Below are positions 62,815-64,000 of a stretch of 64,000 nucleotides of DNA, piece after piece. Origin of the DNA: Allolobophora icterica (Eukaryota > Annelida > Clitellata > Crassiclitellata > Lumbricidae); contig OY744605.1 of the NCBI GenBank assembly GCA_963556255.1, positions 40,565,608 through 40,629,607 on the forward strand, in the 5' to 3' direction. The position numbers were made by a program, and so were the translations under genes. Below the pieces are notes generated by a model. The model was given only the letters and a program-made list of their open reading frames with translations, made no database searches and had not been told where the DNA came from. Position 1 is the stretch's first letter, and each line of letters opens with the position of its first letter.

Positions 62815-62965
62815 TATATACACATTGGCCTACACATATACGTATAAAATATATAATATTATATACATATAGATATTATACGTACAGGTTATAGACATAC
62901 ACACATGTATATACATATATATGTATTTATGTATATAATACTATATATAGGCCTATATATATATG
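62815..62965. repeat. TA-rich simple sequence
   Basis: Irregular ATATAC/TATATA runs. Confidence 0.85.
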
Positions 62966-63091
62966 ACCCTTTCAGCCGATGCAGCTCTCTGATGCTGAGC
63001 CAACCAACCAACCAACACTGAAAGAAGTTAATCAAGGCGTCCTCTGCAACTGGTCATATATACATTTACATATGTTTGTAGACACACACAC

Positions 63092-63820
<729 letters not shown>

Positions 63821-63824
63821 CAAC

Positions 63825-63913
<89 letters not shown>
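63825..63913. repeat. (ATT)n(ATC)n compound microsatellite
   Basis: ATT run followed by about 18 ATC units. The minus-strand poly-Met ORF is an artefact. Confidence 0.97.
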
Positions 63914-63914
<1 letters not shown>

Positions 63915-64000
63915 GGTGTCGTCTACGACGTTCTACGTTATTTATGTCATTGGTCTCAATTTTGACAGTGATGCAAGTATACCTAACCTTCATAACAATT

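Overview
This is a window of metazoan nuclear genome, most likely from an aquatic invertebrate. It holds parts of two split genes in a repeat-dense background, with many families of retrotransposon debris, hAT-like miniature elements and long microsatellites. There are no operons, ribosome-binding sites or prokaryotic features. The short word TAGGCCTA recurs, and both genes are animal families (DBF4; a SUEL-lectin/CUB/sushi membrane protein). I cannot fix the phylum from sequence alone.

Layout. 1-10.3 kb: a ~70-bp minisatellite, a hAT-like miniature element (three traces), trinucleotide arrays, a GC-rich minisatellite and a large inverted repeat. 11.77-21.1 kb, plus strand: a DBF4 homologue (regulatory subunit of the CDC7 S-phase kinase). 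It has two coding exons whose splice phases match and predicts about 1,926 residues, with a tail of roughly 1,600 residues after the zinc finger. 21.1-33.0 kb: 3' flank, a miniature element carrying a 5'-truncated RTE-like LINE, several decayed CR1/L2-like LINEs and long GGAT, GT and ATGT arrays. 33.2-49.3 kb, minus strand: five exons of a type I membrane protein, SUEL lectin, CUB-like, sushi-like, transmembrane helix and a 451-residue cytoplasmic tail. The exons join in phase; the extracellular introns are all phase 1. The N-terminus is not identified. The 9.5-kb intron before the transmembrane exon holds a CR1-like LINE split by a 3.8-kb foldback element with ~1-kb inverted arms and a TAG target duplication. 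49.3-64 kb: no convincing gene; an RTE-like remnant, two hAT-like elements inserted in a 41-bp minisatellite, a tRNA-derived SINE and simple repeats.

The two genes point toward each other (DBF4 right, lectin gene left), with about 12 kb of repeats between their stop codons. No functional link between them is suggested. The most informative structures are the foldback element (its empty site can be read from the sequence), the phase-consistent lectin gene, the very long DBF4 tail, and several perfect or near-perfect inverted repeats, one of them a miRNA-like hairpin in the DBF4 intron.
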